The notes: generated from the sequence alone by a model not told the origin. A stretch of DNA of 64,000 nt from Cacajao melanocephalus (GCA_963573385.1 CAUYLG010070425.1:1-64000); one strand, 5' to 3'. Counted from the stretch's first letter, positions 10,896 through 23,976 are shown. Numbers and translations: made by a program.

Positions 10896-11383
10896 CTACA
10901 GGTGTCTCTTCCCCTTCTCCTCCAGCTCTGGAATCTGAAGGCTCTGTCCGGCATGCAGCCCAGCCCTGCCCTCCTAACTGGCAGAAATCTGACCCACGGC
11001 CAGGCCGTATGAACAGGGTCAGGTGATCAGAGACCAGCTAGACCCACAGCCCAGCAGCTGGTGGGGAAACAGACAAGAGAGGAAACCTGACTGTCCGAGG
11101 TCACCAGCCAGCACCCAGCTCTAACACAGGTCAGGAGTGCAAAGGAAATCCGTGACCCTGGCAGTAAGGAAAAAGTAGGCAGGAAGGAGTCGCTCTTGCT
11201 GGGCATCTGCATCTGCCATGTCTCAGCCACCTTGTCTGTGCTGTCCCATTTAAGCCCCATGGCAACCAGGAGCTCTTCCCACTCCCCCATCAGTCCCTTT
11301 GCAGGAGGTCCCCTGGCTGTGTGACTCCCCTACCCAATTGGCTTTCATTCCAACTCTGCTCTCAGTAGGTCCCCTACCTGGGA

Positions 11384-11433
11384 GAAAAGAAGGGAAGGGG
11401 AGGGGAGGGGGAGGGGAAGCGGAGGGAGGAGGG
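11384..11433 (+). repeat. G-rich tract with G-quadruplex potential
   Basis: Runs of three to five Gs are separated by one or two As over about 45 bases. There are more than four G-runs in succession, which meets the usual pattern for an intramolecular quadruplex. Confidence 0.6.
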
Positions 11434-11439
11434 ACAGGC

Positions 11440-11560
11440 AAATAGATGGGGTACATAATATCTCCATTTTCTGTCTGAGGAAACTGGGCTGAGAGGTTAA
11501 CTAACTCAGCCTGGATCACACCCCTAGCAAGTGGCACAGCCATGATTCAGATAAAATTTA
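11440..11560 (-). mobile_element. MIR SINE, antisense
   Basis: CTCCATTTTCTGTCTGAGG, AAACTGGGCTGAGAGG and CCTAGCAAGTGGCACAG follow antisense MIR order. Confidence 0.75.
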
Positions 11561-12519
11561 CTGGACTTCCGAGCTCGTACTCTTCACCTCTAGCTTTTCC
11601 CGTGAGATGGTTGCAGTCTCGGAGGTGGGAGTGGAGCTTGGGCAAATTCCATCCATGGAAAGGGAAGGAATGAGCTTCGAAGGTCAAAGCAAGGACAAGG
11701 GCAGGACTGATGTTCTCTGAAAACGTTCTGGATCCTTCTATACATCTGCATCAGAACCATCCAGCGGGTAGGCCATGGGCCTGGACTTCAAGGTCAGGAC
11801 TGCTGTACCGTGATGGTTCTGCCATCCAGGCAATGACCAGTTTCAAGTGGGATATTGGAGCTCAGATACAGCAAGGCAGCTGGCTCAGAACAGAACCCTT
11901 GGGTTATGAGTCTCAAGGCTCTGAGCTCTGGGGAAGAGGAGGAAGGCTGAGACCATTTTATTGTCACTTGCTATATAATTAATGACTTAATGACCTTTTA
12001 GGAGGCAAAAGGAGCAGGAGATCATTTATGATCTCTGAGAGCGTGACCCCATTTGAGATCTGCGTCTCTGTGCCCTGCAGGTTCGGTCGGGTGCGGTCAC
12101 CGCCATGAGCTTTGCCTGCTGCTGCGGCTTCAGTCCTCCTCTGCCTCCCCTCTCTTGGGCCTGGCATCCCCATGGAGGGCCCGCAGCCTCAGCCAGGCAC
12201 TTGCCACGGCTGGGAGCTGGTCTGCAGCGCCCAGGACCCTGTCTGCTGTGGCATGGGAGGTGGAGGCCAGTACGCCCCCTCCCCAGTCCAGTCTCCCTGC
12301 CATCTACTTCTGAAGACAAACACACTGCTCCAAGGTCCCACCCCAGAGCCTCTGTATAGAACCTCCCTCACTCAGACTGGGACATTCTCCCCAGAATTCT
12401 GCTGAGCTGCCATGGGAGGCCAGGTCTGAGCGCTGCCAGTCAGAGTTCCCGCTGCACTTAAAGTTCCCAGAAGTGCCTGTGCTTCGTGCTTCTGTCTAGC
12501 GTGTTCTTCCCTTGCTGTT

Positions 12520-12625
12520 GCTGTCTGGCCTCCGTTTCCTCAACCTTAAAATGCAGTACATCCTCCCTACTCCACAGATCTAGGAAGACTGAGGAAGATA
12601 ATTCATGAAACGCCCAGCAGAACAG
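12520..12625 (+). mobile_element. MIR SINE fragment
   Basis: TGGCCTCCGTTTCCTCAACC and TTAAAATGCAGTACATCC are MIR core landmarks in sense orientation. Confidence 0.5.
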
Positions 12626-13196
12626 ATGCTCTCGGGCACTCAGCTCCAACTCCGTCTCCTCCAAGCAGCTGACTCCTGTATCGTCCCTGTCCTTGGAGAG
12701 GCTCAACAGGTCTCACAGAAGGAGGTCAGAGCCTTTGTCACATGCCAGCTGGTGGCACCCACCCCTTCTGCTCTAGAACTGATTTTGGACTACTGCCTTT
12801 AGACCTGATGCAACTTACTGGGTACAGCATTTGTGGGTCATGTTCGCCGTCATTCAATATTTGTGGACATTGCTTTATTGACTTCTGGCATTAAATGTGG
12901 AGAAGTCTGAGTAGAACCTGCATTTTCTCTCTTGTGATGACTTGTTTTTTTTTTTTTCCTGCTGGCACTCCTGAAAAATCATTTGTGCTTTGAAGTTCAA
13001 TAACTTAAACAGGATATGTCTCAGTGTGGACCATTTTCTTTTTTTTTTCTGGTATGTCATGTGCCATGTTTTATTTTTGTAAATTCAGTCCCTTATTGAA
13101 GAAAAAAATTTTCTGTATTATATCCCTGAATATCTTTTCTGTTTCATTTATACGGTTTTCTACTTAGGGATATTAATTATTCTTATATTGGCTAAT

Positions 13197-13465
13197 CTTC
13201 CTTCCTTCCCTTCCTCTCCCTTCCCTCCCTCCCTCCCTCCTTTTCCTCCTTCCCTTCCTCCCTCTCTCCCTCCTTCCCTCCCTCCCTTCCTTCCTCCCTC
13301 CCTCCTTCCCTCCCTCTTCCTTCCTCCCTTGCTTCCTCCTTCCCTCCCTCCCTCCTTTGCTCCCTCCCTCCCCCCTTCCTTCCTCTCTCTCTCCTTCCCT
13401 CCCTCCTCCCTTGCTTCCTCCCTCCCTCCCTCCCTTTCTCCCTCCCTTCGTCCCTTCCTTTCTTG
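13197..13465 (+). repeat. Polypyrimidine tract, (CCTT/CCCT)n
   Basis: About 270 bases are almost purely C and T on the + strand, with CCTTCC, CCCTCC and CTTGC units. The mirror-like homopurine-homopyrimidine composition is compatible with triplex (H-DNA) formation. Open frames on both strands here are repeat artefacts. Confidence 0.95.
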
Positions 13466-14454
13466 TATCCTCCAAACCTCCCACCGTGGCCCTGCTTGCT
13501 TCTCTGCCTCTGGGTTCCTCTGCGTTGGTTGTGATGATTTCAGGCCTCTCCTTTGGCCGTCCTATTTTTGGACGCACTTGTTGCTTCTAACTAGTTGATT
13601 AGCCATGTCATTGTACCTAGTTCCCAGTTTGTTTTCCTAACCCTGCAATCTCTTCATCTCATTGAGTTTTATAATTATCTAGTCTTTGAATTTATGTTGT
13701 ATCATCATACTCTGACACATGAAACACTGGTGAGAAATTTGTTTCTGTTTTCAGCTCAGGTTTTCTTCCAGCCTGGACTCTTCACCTGTTTTCAGGCTAT
13801 CTTCCTTCCTTCCTGTCCCCCTCCCTCCATAGTCTATGTGTATAGTCGCTGTGCTATTTCTTTTCATATTGCTGATGCTAACATGATCAGCTCTGTCCAC
13901 ACCCTCTACTTTGCTTTGATATAAAGCAGATGAGTCACAGGTGTCTCGCATTGTTCCCTGAATTGCCTCATACGAGTAAGTCTTGCCTGAATGCCTGTGG
14001 CCTCCTCAGAAACAAGGAGCCTGCCTCATTCTCCTCTAGCCTTGGTGCTATTCCCTGGTATGTGGCTGGCCAAGAGCACACAGAATTGGGTTTCTGGGTT
14101 TTGACTCTAACTGTCTAATTTGGGGATACATCAGCTTCTTAAGTCCTAAAAGGCATTTAGAAAAAAAATGCCAGAGAATTCTGAGGAGGAGTTCTGGGAA
14201 ATTACTGAGGACAAAAAAAGATGAAATGTATTTAAATTACAGCAAGAGAAATGGAAATTACTCAGAAAACATAACTTGCTGAATTCCAGGAGTTTGCCTG
14301 CTACTAACTCATACTAATTTAGTGGCAGAAACCTTAGGGTTATTTCCGTGGGGAGAGGGGATTTGATTTGACTCGTCTTCTCTGAGTGCAGAGTTTGCTT
14401 TGCAAAGTGATACATCTCGTATCTATCCTGTCAGGAAAAGCTTTCTGAAAAAAT

Positions 14455-14640
14455 CCCAACAACCACCACCATTTATTAAATACCTGCTCTGTGCCAGAAA
14501 CTTTATACGGCCTTTCCCACTGAATCCTCTCAAATGATCCTACAAGCACGTTTTCCTGTCTCCTTTTACAGAGAGCAAAATTGAAGTTAGGGCTATTGGG
14601 TAAGTAGTCGGAGGACACAGACTGGTGGGCCGCTGAGACA
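14455..14640 (-). mobile_element. MIR-like SINE, antisense
   Basis: TTATTAAATACCTGCTCTGT, CCTACAAGCACGTTTTCCTG and TTTTACAGAGAGCAAAATTG keep the antisense MIR order. Confidence 0.55.
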
Positions 14641-14834
14641 GGCACAGAACCCCCGGTCCAGCCCCAGAGCCTGTGCCCTCCACTGTGCTGCCTCCCAAGC
14701 TGGTGTTAGGGACGCGGGATTTAGAGAGGTTTAGATGAGGCAAGGGAAACAGAATGAGGCTTGGAAGACAGAAATCGAGACAGCATTCTAGGTCATGCAA
14801 GTAAACAGGATGAAATGGCAGAGGGAGACACGAG

Positions 14835-15357
14835 AGAAGGGCCATATGCCCCGAACATTGACAACAAGGACTTGAACAGAGATTTGTCCACTCACGTTTC
14901 ATCACAGCACTGCTCACTACAGACAAAAGGTGGAAACAAGCCACTGCCCACTGACCGGTGCATGGGTAAACAATATGCGGTCGATCCACATGGCAGAAAA
15001 GGAGGCAAACTTTGACACGTGCCACAGTAGGATGAATCTTGATGACATGATGCTAGGAGAAATATGCCAGTCACCAGAAGGCAAACACTGTGTGATTCCA
15101 CTTGTATGAGTTGCCGAGAGTGGTCGAATTTATAGAGGATGATGCATCAGGGGCTAGTGGGAGAAGGAAACGGGAGTCCTTATCTAATGGCTGCGGAGTT
15201 TCAGTCTGTGATGATGAAATAATTCTGAGAAGGACGGCAGTGAGAGAAACACAACAATGTGAATGTACTAATGCCATTCAATTGTATACTTAAAAATAGT
15301 TAAAATGGTGAATTTTATGTTTTGCATATATTACCACAATAAAAATGTATAATAACA
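14835..15357 (+). mobile_element. L1M LINE 3' end
   Basis: Landmarks of old L1 3' ends occur in order: ACAAAAGGTGGAAACAAGCC, GATGAATCTTGATGACATGA, GTGTGATTCCACTTGTATGA and AATTGTATACTTAAAA, with a final GGTGAATTTTATG. An antisense Alu inserted directly after it. Confidence 0.75.
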
Positions 15358-15365
15358 ATAATAAT

Positions 15366-15658
<293 letters not shown>

Positions 15659-15684
15659 AAAAAAATGTGTAATTATTTAGCTAG

Positions 15685-15820
15685 ACCTGAGCGCTCCTTA
15701 AAAGTTCATATTCCTGAGCCTCAGCCTAGATCTGGGTGGTCTCCTGAAATGTCCCTTTTAAAAGATGTACTGCCAGATGATTCTGATGCTCTGTAGTTTA
15801 AGAACCATTGGCTGGAATGA
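15685..15820. mobile_element. MER5-like hAT-Charlie remnant
   Basis: Phrases such as CAGATGATTCTGATGCTC and TAGTTTAAGAACCATTGG are the conserved end of MER5-type elements. Confidence 0.5.
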
Positions 15821-16523
15821 AGAGGCTTGACTAGGGATGAGAAACTGGTCCAGAGGAGTATGCAGACATGGCCAGTCTTCTCCCGGCAGACGGCTGTGTC
15901 CAGGAGCCTGCAGGGACCTGCGCCACTCCACTCTGTCTGCTGGCCTTGGACCCTCGACATGGCAGCCGCTCTGTCTGGGATAAGCTCGTCCCCGTTGCTC
16001 AATCCTGATCCAGCTGCCTCGGTGGCAGTGCTGCAGGGACGGAGGGAGGTGGAGAGCTAATCCCCTCTGCCTTGACCGACACTGAGGCAGAGCCGTGCCT
16101 CAGAACCAGATCCTATGACGGGAGGAGCCCAATAGGCCATGTGGCTCTTCTTCCCATCACTGCCAGACTCCCTTGTACCATGGCGCTCCCATGTCTGGGT
16201 CCAGGATGATTCATTATTCACAGAGGCTTCGTCCACAGAGAAGTGTCCACAGGCAGTGTCTGGGAGAGGGTGGACACTGGCTGGCGGCCAGGAGGCCATG
16301 TCTGATCTTGAGAGCCAGGCTGTGTGGAATTACCTGGTAAATGGGGTGCTGTCATTGTTTTTATTCCCCAGGGACCAGGCCCCTCCCTTGCTCAAAAGAG
16401 TCTACTATTAGTTATCATGGGTCCCAAACACCAGGATGCCGCGAGGCCACCCGACTGAGAATCAGGGGCTGGACGTCTGCCAAGACTCACTTGTCTCTTC
16501 TGTTCTCTCTGTGGCTCTGCTTC

Positions 16524-16544
16524 ATTCTCTCTCTCTCTCTCTCT
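16524..16544 (+). repeat. (TC)n microsatellite
   Basis: A short run of about ten TC units. Confidence 0.8.
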
Positions 16545-17787
16545 GAAGCAGGGTTCTCTGTATACCAGACAACATGGTAGACAAATAGGCTCCCCGCTAC
16601 CCAGAGAGGCTCATTAGCACACGGTCCTGATTCCATATTCAGGGTTACTGCTTGGAGCAGTTCAGGCGAGCTGGATCCCCAAAGGTCCATGTCACTGTCA
16701 GGGCACGCTCTTTCTGAAAAGGCAGAGCTAGGAAAGGAGCGGTGCTGGGACATAAACCAGTCCTTCTGACTCCAAGTCCCAGCTCGTTCCTCTACCCTAG
16801 GTTGCTATGAGTTTTCTGAATAATGTGGTTGATGATTTTCAAATGTCTCCTGATGTAATCCAGAATTTTTTTCTTCCTTTCCCTGGATTTCTTCTGTGAT
16901 TAGGCTAAGCCAGCAGGCTTATTGCTAAGGAAGGATTCAGAAGAGGGGAAAGAAGCTTCCACCCAACAGGAAGAGAGAGAAAATCCTCCTGTAACCTGGG
17001 AGAAGGGACAGGAAAGGCTGTGGGGGGAGGGTAAAGGGATCAGACATGAGTGTCCTGCCCTCCTCCCCTACTACGAGGTTTACAGCAAGAGGAAGAAAGT
17101 ATCATTAGGGGTAGAAATACCCAAAGAGAGTTGGTGGGAGACTCCGGGACAGGGACCTTGCTCATAAGTTCTAAGGATATAGTCGTAGAAAATCGCTAGG
17201 CTCTCAGAAAAGTCTCGTGGTCCCCATGGAGCCACTAGACTCCAAAAAGGGACAGGGCAACAGATTACAGATGACCAAGACAGGTGCTGAGGGAGGTGGT
17301 CCTGAGCTCTTGCCCCTTGACTGCCTTTGGCCTTTCAGAGGCATGCAGGACATCTAGAAGTCTCTACATGCCCCCGAGGAAGCTGCACAAGAGGCTGAGA
17401 GTGCTGACTGGCAGATTTGCCAGGGATTCCGTGATGGGGCAGGAAACAGCCAGGAGCTACAGGGTGGCACACCCAGGCCAGGGTGGAGTTCTTGTCACAA
17501 GAAGGACTAGGAGCTTCTTTAGGACCAGCGAGCACGGAGATGGGGTAGGGTCTCACCCAGACCTCAGACACCACAGAAGGCTCAGAAAGCGGAAGGCAGA
17601 GGGCAGTGGGCAGACCCCACTCTCCCAAAACCATGAATGAGCATTTAGGGCAGGAGGCATGGGGGTTGTTGAGTGGAGAAGCCCCTTTAGATGGGCAGGG
17701 ACAGCCCTATAGGCAATTTTGATTCTGAATTGACTACATCCTCAAATCACTTTGAATGAATCCAAAACGTTTTTATCCATAATTCCA
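16545..17787. other. Unique non-coding sequence
   Basis: No recognisable gene or repeat. A 118-codon open frame at 17,284-17,640 has no family resemblance and no conserved motif, so I do not call it. Confidence 0.45.
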
Positions 17788-18091
17788 GGCCGGGCGCCAT
17801 GGCTCACACTTGTAATCCTAGCACTTTGGGAGACTGAGGTGGGTGGATCATGAGGTCAGGAGATCGAGACCATCCTGGCCAACATGGTGAAACCCCATCT
17901 CTACTTAAAAATACAAAAATTAGCTGGGCGTGGTGGTGTGTGCCTGTAGTCCCAGCTACTTGGGAGGCTGAGGCAGGAGAATCCTTGAACCAGGGAGTTG
18001 GAGGTTGTAGTGAGCCAAGATCACACCACTGCATTCCAGGCTGGCAACACAGCAAAACTCCATGTCAAAAAAATAATAGTAATAATAATCC
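17788..18091 (+). mobile_element. Alu SINE, sense
   Basis: It begins GGCCGGGCGCCATGGCTC and runs through both arms to an A-rich tail with TAATAATAAT. Flanking duplications are too degraded to be certain. Confidence 0.95.
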
Positions 18092-19269
18092 CAGTTTCTT
18101 TTAGTGGGCAAGTTTGGTTTGATTTCTACTATTGATTCACTACCATCATCAGAAAGGGGGCCTGTGAGTTCAGTAGCATTGGGTATAGACAAGAAAGTAA
18201 TTTACTCTTTTTTTTTTGCACACTTAAGTATATGATGTAAACTGTGCATCCACAAACCTTAATCATACCTAGAAACGAAGAGATCTTCTAATCATGGTCA
18301 GAGACTCCTAAAGGCCTGGAGTGTGGTGCGTGGTAGACCTAGGCTCAAACAGGACTTGGCTGGCATCCAGGGGCCATGTGAGCTGCATTCTGGGTCCTCC
18401 CTCTCCAGTGGCTTGGGCTCTGGCCCTCAGCAGGCTGCTGTTCCTTGGCCAGGTGGGGTGTGTAATGCCTATCCCATCCTCGGACCAACGATGACAGTGT
18501 AACTAGCACAAACAGCAATTAGGGTAATTGTTCTGTTTAGACATAACCAGCCCCACTGCCACTGATTGGGAGAGAGTCTACACTTGAAACCTTCTCCCGA
18601 AGACTGCATGCTGCCACTTCTTGTGTCACAGTGTCCACCCTGCAAGTGGCTCATGCTGGGGGACAGGGTGGGGACAGGAGAAGCCAGTGCTTGGAGAAGT
18701 CCCCATTGTTACCAAGGCCTGGATGGGGGTGGGAGGCTGTGCCCACAAGCTTACTCCATGGCAGAGGAGACTACTCTGGCAAACCCCCATGCACATTCAA
18801 GCGGCAGGCAGTTTCCCAAGAAAAATGAAATGTGCATCCCTCTGACCTGAGCCAGGTAGCCTCCTTCCTGACCCAATCAGGGCATCTTCAGGAGCAGCGG
18901 GTGCAGAGATGGGGTGGGGAGGTGGCTATGCTCCCTTGGAGCTGTGTTCACAGATTCTGCAGCAGCTCCAAGTGGAGGACCCAGGCATAATCAGGGGGCT
19001 TGGGCAGAAGGAGCTGCTGGTCCAGCATCTAGGACAATAGGAAAGTGGAGGAGCTTGGGGGGGACCTTGGAGACCAAATGGCCATTATGTCACAACCCAG
19101 CAGGTGGACTCCAGTATGGTAGGGACAAAAGCAGGTGAGAGTGAAGGCATCCACTTCCTGCTGATGGGTTCCCATCCTGCACGTGGAACTGTGGTTAAGA
19201 GGAAGAATGGCCACTGGGTGTCTTTGTGTATAAGATCTGCTGTTCTGCTGCGGCTCTCAATGATCCTCT
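18092..19269. other. Unique non-coding sequence
   Basis: No gene or clear repeat seen. Overlapping open frames at 18,566-18,850 look like chance. Confidence 0.45.
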
Positions 19270-19370
19270 TTTACTCGGTCCTCAAAACAAGCCCATGAGG
19301 TAGGTTTATTACCCCCATGTCACAGGCTCACAAGACCAGGCTCTTGAACCGAGTTCTTTGGCATCAAATA
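19270..19370 (-). mobile_element. MIR SINE fragment, antisense
   Basis: CAAGCCCATGAGGTAGGTTT and TTACCCCCATGTCACAGG match antisense MIR. Confidence 0.6.
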
Positions 19371-19549
19371 TCAAGTCTTAATCATGTATTGGTGATCTTT
19401 TTAAAAAACATATTTGTACAGGACTTTATAGCTTATAAAGCGCTCTTACCCACTTTAGCTTGTTTGTTCTCCAAACAGCACCCCTGAGGAAGTGGAGAGG
19501 ATGAGGTGATGGCATTTACAGCTCATGGCTGAGTGACCTGTCCTGAGAC

Positions 19550-19712
19550 TTGTTCTAAGTGTGATCAGAGGACCTGCACCATCCACATCACCTGGAAGCT
19601 TGCGGGAAATGCAAAGCCTCAGGCCCCGCCCCGGACCTGCTGAATCAGAATGTGCATTTTAACAAGATTCCTAGTGATTCAGTGTGCATTAAGATTTGAG
19701 AAGTACTGACTG
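19550..19712 (+). mobile_element. MER5A-like hAT-Charlie element
   Basis: CCATCCACATCACCTGGAAG, GGAAATGCAAAGCCTCAGGC, GACCTGCTGAATCAGAATG, TTTTAACAAGATTCCTAG and the terminal TTTGAGAAGTACTG are MER5A landmarks in order. Confidence 0.75.
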
Positions 19713-19840
19713 AGAGCGTCTACTCCAATCCCCTCATTTGACAAGCAAGGAAACTGAAATCAGAGAGGGCAAGTGGCTTGTCCAAAGCCACACAGGGCAA
19801 CTCTGCATTGGTAGCCAACCCATGCCCATAACTCTGCTTT
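19713..19840 (-). mobile_element. MIR-family SINE, antisense
   Basis: CCCTCATTTGACAAGCAAGG, AAACTGAAATCAGAGAGGGC and GTCCAAAGCCACACAGG keep antisense MIR order. Confidence 0.65.
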
Positions 19841-20754
19841 GTCCCAGCTAGAGTGAGTACCAAGGACTCCCAGTGCAGTGCTTTTTCTGCCTCAATACCC
19901 ACCTTCTGCCCCACCAATCCTCTACCGCCCATGAGTCTGGGCAGGCTGTCTGAGCCCTATTCTGACCATTTCTAAGAAGACACCACAAATTCTGAGAACT
20001 TTCTGAAAAAAAAAAATAATAACTAAGCTTACTGTTGAAGCCTGGTGGCCCTGACCATCAAGGGAGCTAGATGGACCTTCAGAATTAAGCTCTGGGTCAG
20101 TAGCACTGATTAATAACTTGACCAGAGCCCTGTTCTGGTGCTCTTCCTGTGTAGTACCTCAGTTTACCCTTCTGTAAAGGGAGTAACAGGGGGCCTCCCA
20201 AGGCTCATAAAACTGCCTGAGCACTCAGAATGAAAGGCCCATGGAAAGACAAAGTCCTATTATGTTTTCTTGTTATGTTTAATTGTGACTGTGTTGCCTT
20301 TGACTGCCTCAAGACATCCCATTAAGTGGGGAAGTATGAAGATCGCGGCTGCCAGGGCTGAGAGGCTGGCAGTTATTAGGGGCTGGGCACCCCCAACTTC
20401 CTGGCAGAGGCGTAACTGGCTTCGTAAATTCCTCCTGGAGGAACGGTGACGTAGCCCATGGCTGCCTCACTTTTCCCAGGGCTGTTGGGGCATCATTCTT
20501 TTCTTGTTGTGGAGTGAAACCAGACATAAAGGCGGGTGCTGAAGGGGGCAGGGCAAAGGAGCGAGAGATTGGCCATCCAGTGCTGGGCAGGAGCCAGCTG
20601 GTCCTCACACAGACCATTGCTGAGGGACGATGTCACTCTGGTACTGCCCGCCAAGCCATTCACGAATCTCACACGCCCACCAGGCCGCATACTGAGAGGG
20701 TTTGCTGAGAGGCTGACAGCTCATGCCATGTGACTGGGAGTTTCAGGGTTAACG

Positions 20755-21150
20755 TCCTATCAATTTCCTAGGACTACTGCAGAAATTAGCACTAACTTGG
20801 TGTCTTAGAACAACAGAAATATGTTCGCTCGCAGTTCTGGAGGCCAGTAGTCCAAAATCAAGGTATCGGCCTGGTTACGTTCTTCTGGAGGCTCTGGGCA
20901 TTCCTTGGCTTTGACAGTATAACTCTGTAAGATGTGGCCTTCTTCTCTGTCTCCAGTGTCCCTCTTTCTCTTGGAAGGACTCCTGCCATTGGATTGGGGA
21001 CCGGCCCTAAACCCAGGATAATCTCAACTCAAGATCCTTCCCTTAATGACATCTGCAAAGACCCTTTTCCCAGTATGGTCATGGTCACAGGTTTTAGAGG
21101 TTAGGACATGGACATACCTTTTTTGGTGGGGGGCCATTCATGAAAATAAA
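20755..21150 (+). mobile_element. L1M/MER25-type 3' end remnant
   Basis: CTTAGAACAACAGAAATATG, CAGTTCTGGAGGCCAGTAG, GGACTCCTGCCATTGGATTG and CATCTGCAAAGACCCTTTTC occur in the order of a common old L1 3' end. Confidence 0.65.
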
Positions 21151-21224
21151 GTGTCCCCTGAAGACTGCATGTCACAGCAGCTCGCTCCAGCCCAGAAATA
21201 TCTTGCGGAACGTATGGTGTGGCA

Positions 21225-21385
21225 TGGAGGAAAAGCAGTGGGCTCGGAGCCATAGGCAGCACCTTTGAGGCCCAGCTCTGCCACGAAACAGTGGTGACTT
21301 TGGACAAGCCACACACCCTCTCTGAGCCTCAGCCCCCTCATCCTCATAATGGGATGATAACAGGATGACCACAATTCTCAAGGAA
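21225..21385 (+). mobile_element. MIR SINE
   Basis: GCAGTGGGCTCGGAGCC, CCAGCTCTGCCACG, ACTTTGGACAAGCCAC and the CTCTGAGCCTCAG..CCTCATCCTCATAATGGG order fit a sense MIR. Confidence 0.7.
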
Positions 21386-23784
21386 TAGATGGGCAGATCC
21401 CAGGCGATGAAGGGCTGGAAACCACTTGGTAGACTGTAAGGAACCAGATAGAATTGAAACATTATCACGGTCCTGTGTGCAAAAAGGTGAAAGTGGAGGA
21501 AAATCGTCAAAACCGCAAGGAACCCTCAAAGTCCTGACTGTTTTTTGGAAGTCAGCATATGATTTCTCTTTGCAGCAGTAAAAACAAAACTATTTTCCAT
21601 GGACTACAAACTCACCTTCCCAATTTCAGTGGTCTCTAGTATTCAAAGCCTCCTAGAAGGCCCCCAACTTCTGTCTCAACTGTCACATTGCCCACTCTCC
21701 CCAACACCTGATCCCTGTTACCCTCAGCCTGAGTTCTGGAGCTGAGGCAGGCCTATTTAGCCTAAGCTGGGGGTTGGGGTCACGAGAAGAACGCTGAGCT
21801 GATGAGCTGACCCCTCTTACCAATCCAATCCCAGTGATGCCTGCTTGACTGGTCAGCTTCTACGACAGTGGAGTTGGGGACAGAACCATGCATGATACAG
21901 GTCACCCAGGGGCTTTCTTGGGCAAAAGGGACTCTCAGAGCGGGCCAGTCCAGGGCTAGGAATGGCTGACACAAAGCGTCATTACAAGGCCTCTTTGGAA
22001 GGCAGGAGAGGGGCTCTTCCCAGCTCTCCCAGGCTCTGCCCAGGCTGCTGTGCCCCCTACCCTGCTCCCTTGGCAGCTGCGGTGAGCCATGGAACACTGA
22101 GGCTAGAGATGGCTGGGAGGTCAGGGTGTCATGAAACCCCCCAATTCCTTGAGGGCTCTTTGTCAAAATGAGTTCAGGCCCAGCTCCAACCCCAGCAGGG
22201 CCTAAGTCAAGGCCTGATGGGTGGTGTCCAGTAGGATAATATGGCCTAGAAAGAGCAGAGGGGACAGTGAGTGGGAAGGTGCCGAGAGGGGCATCTGGTC
22301 CCAGGAATGTTGTAAGAGAATACCTAAATGGACTGTGGATCGACTGTATAGACGTTTGTTGAGCCACTCTGATATTCAGAGCACTGTGGCGGATCTGCGG
22401 GTGAAGCCAAGAACCCACAGGGCACCTGAGCACTTCCCATGATGCACCAAGTGGCAAAGGAGGTACAAGTCCCTCTGAGAGCTCAAGGAGGGAGGGGTCA
22501 GCCCCGCCTGGGGACATCTGGGAGGGTTGTGGGGGAGGTGAGAACATTTGAGTTGGGCTTCAAAGGGCAGAGTCATGATGAGATTCAAAGGGTCAGTGAT
22601 GAAGTCCCAGCTGTGTCTGGCAGAGAGAGCCACAAGTGACCCATCGTGGCTCCAGACTCAAGCCCCGTCGGAGGGAGACTCCCACCCTTTGGGAGTAGCC
22701 TGAAGCCCAGGGCTTTACTGAACACAGATGGGGCAGGTGCTGGCCCGTTGCTTGTTATTGGTGATCCTAATAAGAAGGCACCTGGCCGAGGCTTTCCACA
22801 GGAGGCCCTGGCCGTGGCAATGGGGCAATGCAGGCGGGAGGCTCTGCCACTCAGCAGGTTCCTGGCCTGGCCCGAGGTGCTTGGGCATCTTGGCTCCCCA
22901 TCAGTGGCCGTCGTGGCCTGGCGCAGGCTGCCTGCCCAGCAGCTCACAGCAGAAACCCTGGCTAGGGTGCCAGCTGCCCTGGGTGTGGCTGCCCTGTCTG
23001 CAGGCAAGGGCAGGTGACTCATGAAATTATCATCAAGGCTGTGCAGGGCTGAGGTTGGGGCTGGGCCGGTGACTGTGAGACCGAGAGAAAGAGTGAGCAC
23101 AGGGGCCTGCTCGGCGCTCCGCCACACACCCCACGCTGATGCCAGCTCTGTGGCTCCCACGGCCTTTCCCTGTGCTGCTGCTCCACCTCCCAAATACCAG
23201 TGATGCCTCCAGCACAGGGCAGCAGGGGAACCTGCAGGAACCGCTTCTGGGATGCCTCTCCGGCCTCGGCTTCCCTTTTAAGGCTCAAGCTTGTCACCAA
23301 GCCCCTTCCCCCATCCACCTGCCAAGGAAGGAGGAGGAAACCCGGGCCCTCATGTGGGGGAAGTAGGACCCAGATGCCCAGGGGTTCACAAGACCACGTC
23401 ACCATGCCTGCCTGTGCTCAGCTGCCTCTTCTGACAAATGCAGGCGCTCAAAGGGCTGGGCTCTGAGGCCCCTTCCACCTCTGCACTTCTGAAGTCTCCA
23501 ATGGCAGAGTCACAGTGGCAGACAAAAATGCTGGAGCAGGAGAGGATGAGAGGTGGGGGCGCTAAGAGAAAGGCTATGAGCAGACCCTGGAGTGGGGTAT
23601 GGCCCTGCTCCCAGGGGAAGGAAGAATGCTTGAAAGCCCTGAGACTAGGAAGGAAGGGCATGCGCTGGGAATTTGGCCCTGGAAAATATGTCAAAAGGGG
23701 AGAGTGTGGGAGAGAGGGCAGTTAGACAGCAGGCTAGGCGGTGCTGCTAGAGGAAGGAAGGATTTCTGTATCTTTGTTAGAAAT
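21386..23784. other. Unique non-coding sequence
   Basis: No gene, RNA or recognised repeat. A 255-codon antisense open frame (21,780-22,547) and a 202-codon one (22,585-23,193) occur in GC-rich DNA. They show no family motif, and both strands are open over the same bases, so I regard them as chance. Confidence 0.45.
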
Positions 23785-23976
23785 CTACAGTATATCAAAC
23801 ACTGTTAGGCATTTAATGTATAATACCCACTGATGGTCGTAAGACCCCTGTGAGGTAGGTGTTACTAATCTAATGTTATGGTTGAGGAAACTGAGGTACA
23901 GAGAGGCTAGATGGCTTGTTCCAGGTCACCCAGCTAGCAGTGGCAAAGTTAGGGTGCACAGCTTGTTCTATTGACT
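23785..23976 (-). mobile_element. MIR SINE, antisense, interrupted at its end by an Alu
   Basis: CCTGTGAGGTAGGTGTTAC, GAGGAAACTGAGGTACAGAG and GGTCACCCAGCTAGCAGTGG give a well preserved antisense MIR. The Alu next to it entered the terminal GACTCCAAAGCC segment. Confidence 0.8.

Noticed and set aside
13173..13598. Long frames on both strands rich in Pro/Ser or Gly/Arg/Glu
   Set aside because: Artefact of the polypyrimidine tract.
21780..23193. Antisense frames of 255 and 202 codons
   Set aside because: Rival frames on the other strand cover the same bases, splice sites do not support them and no domain is recognisable.
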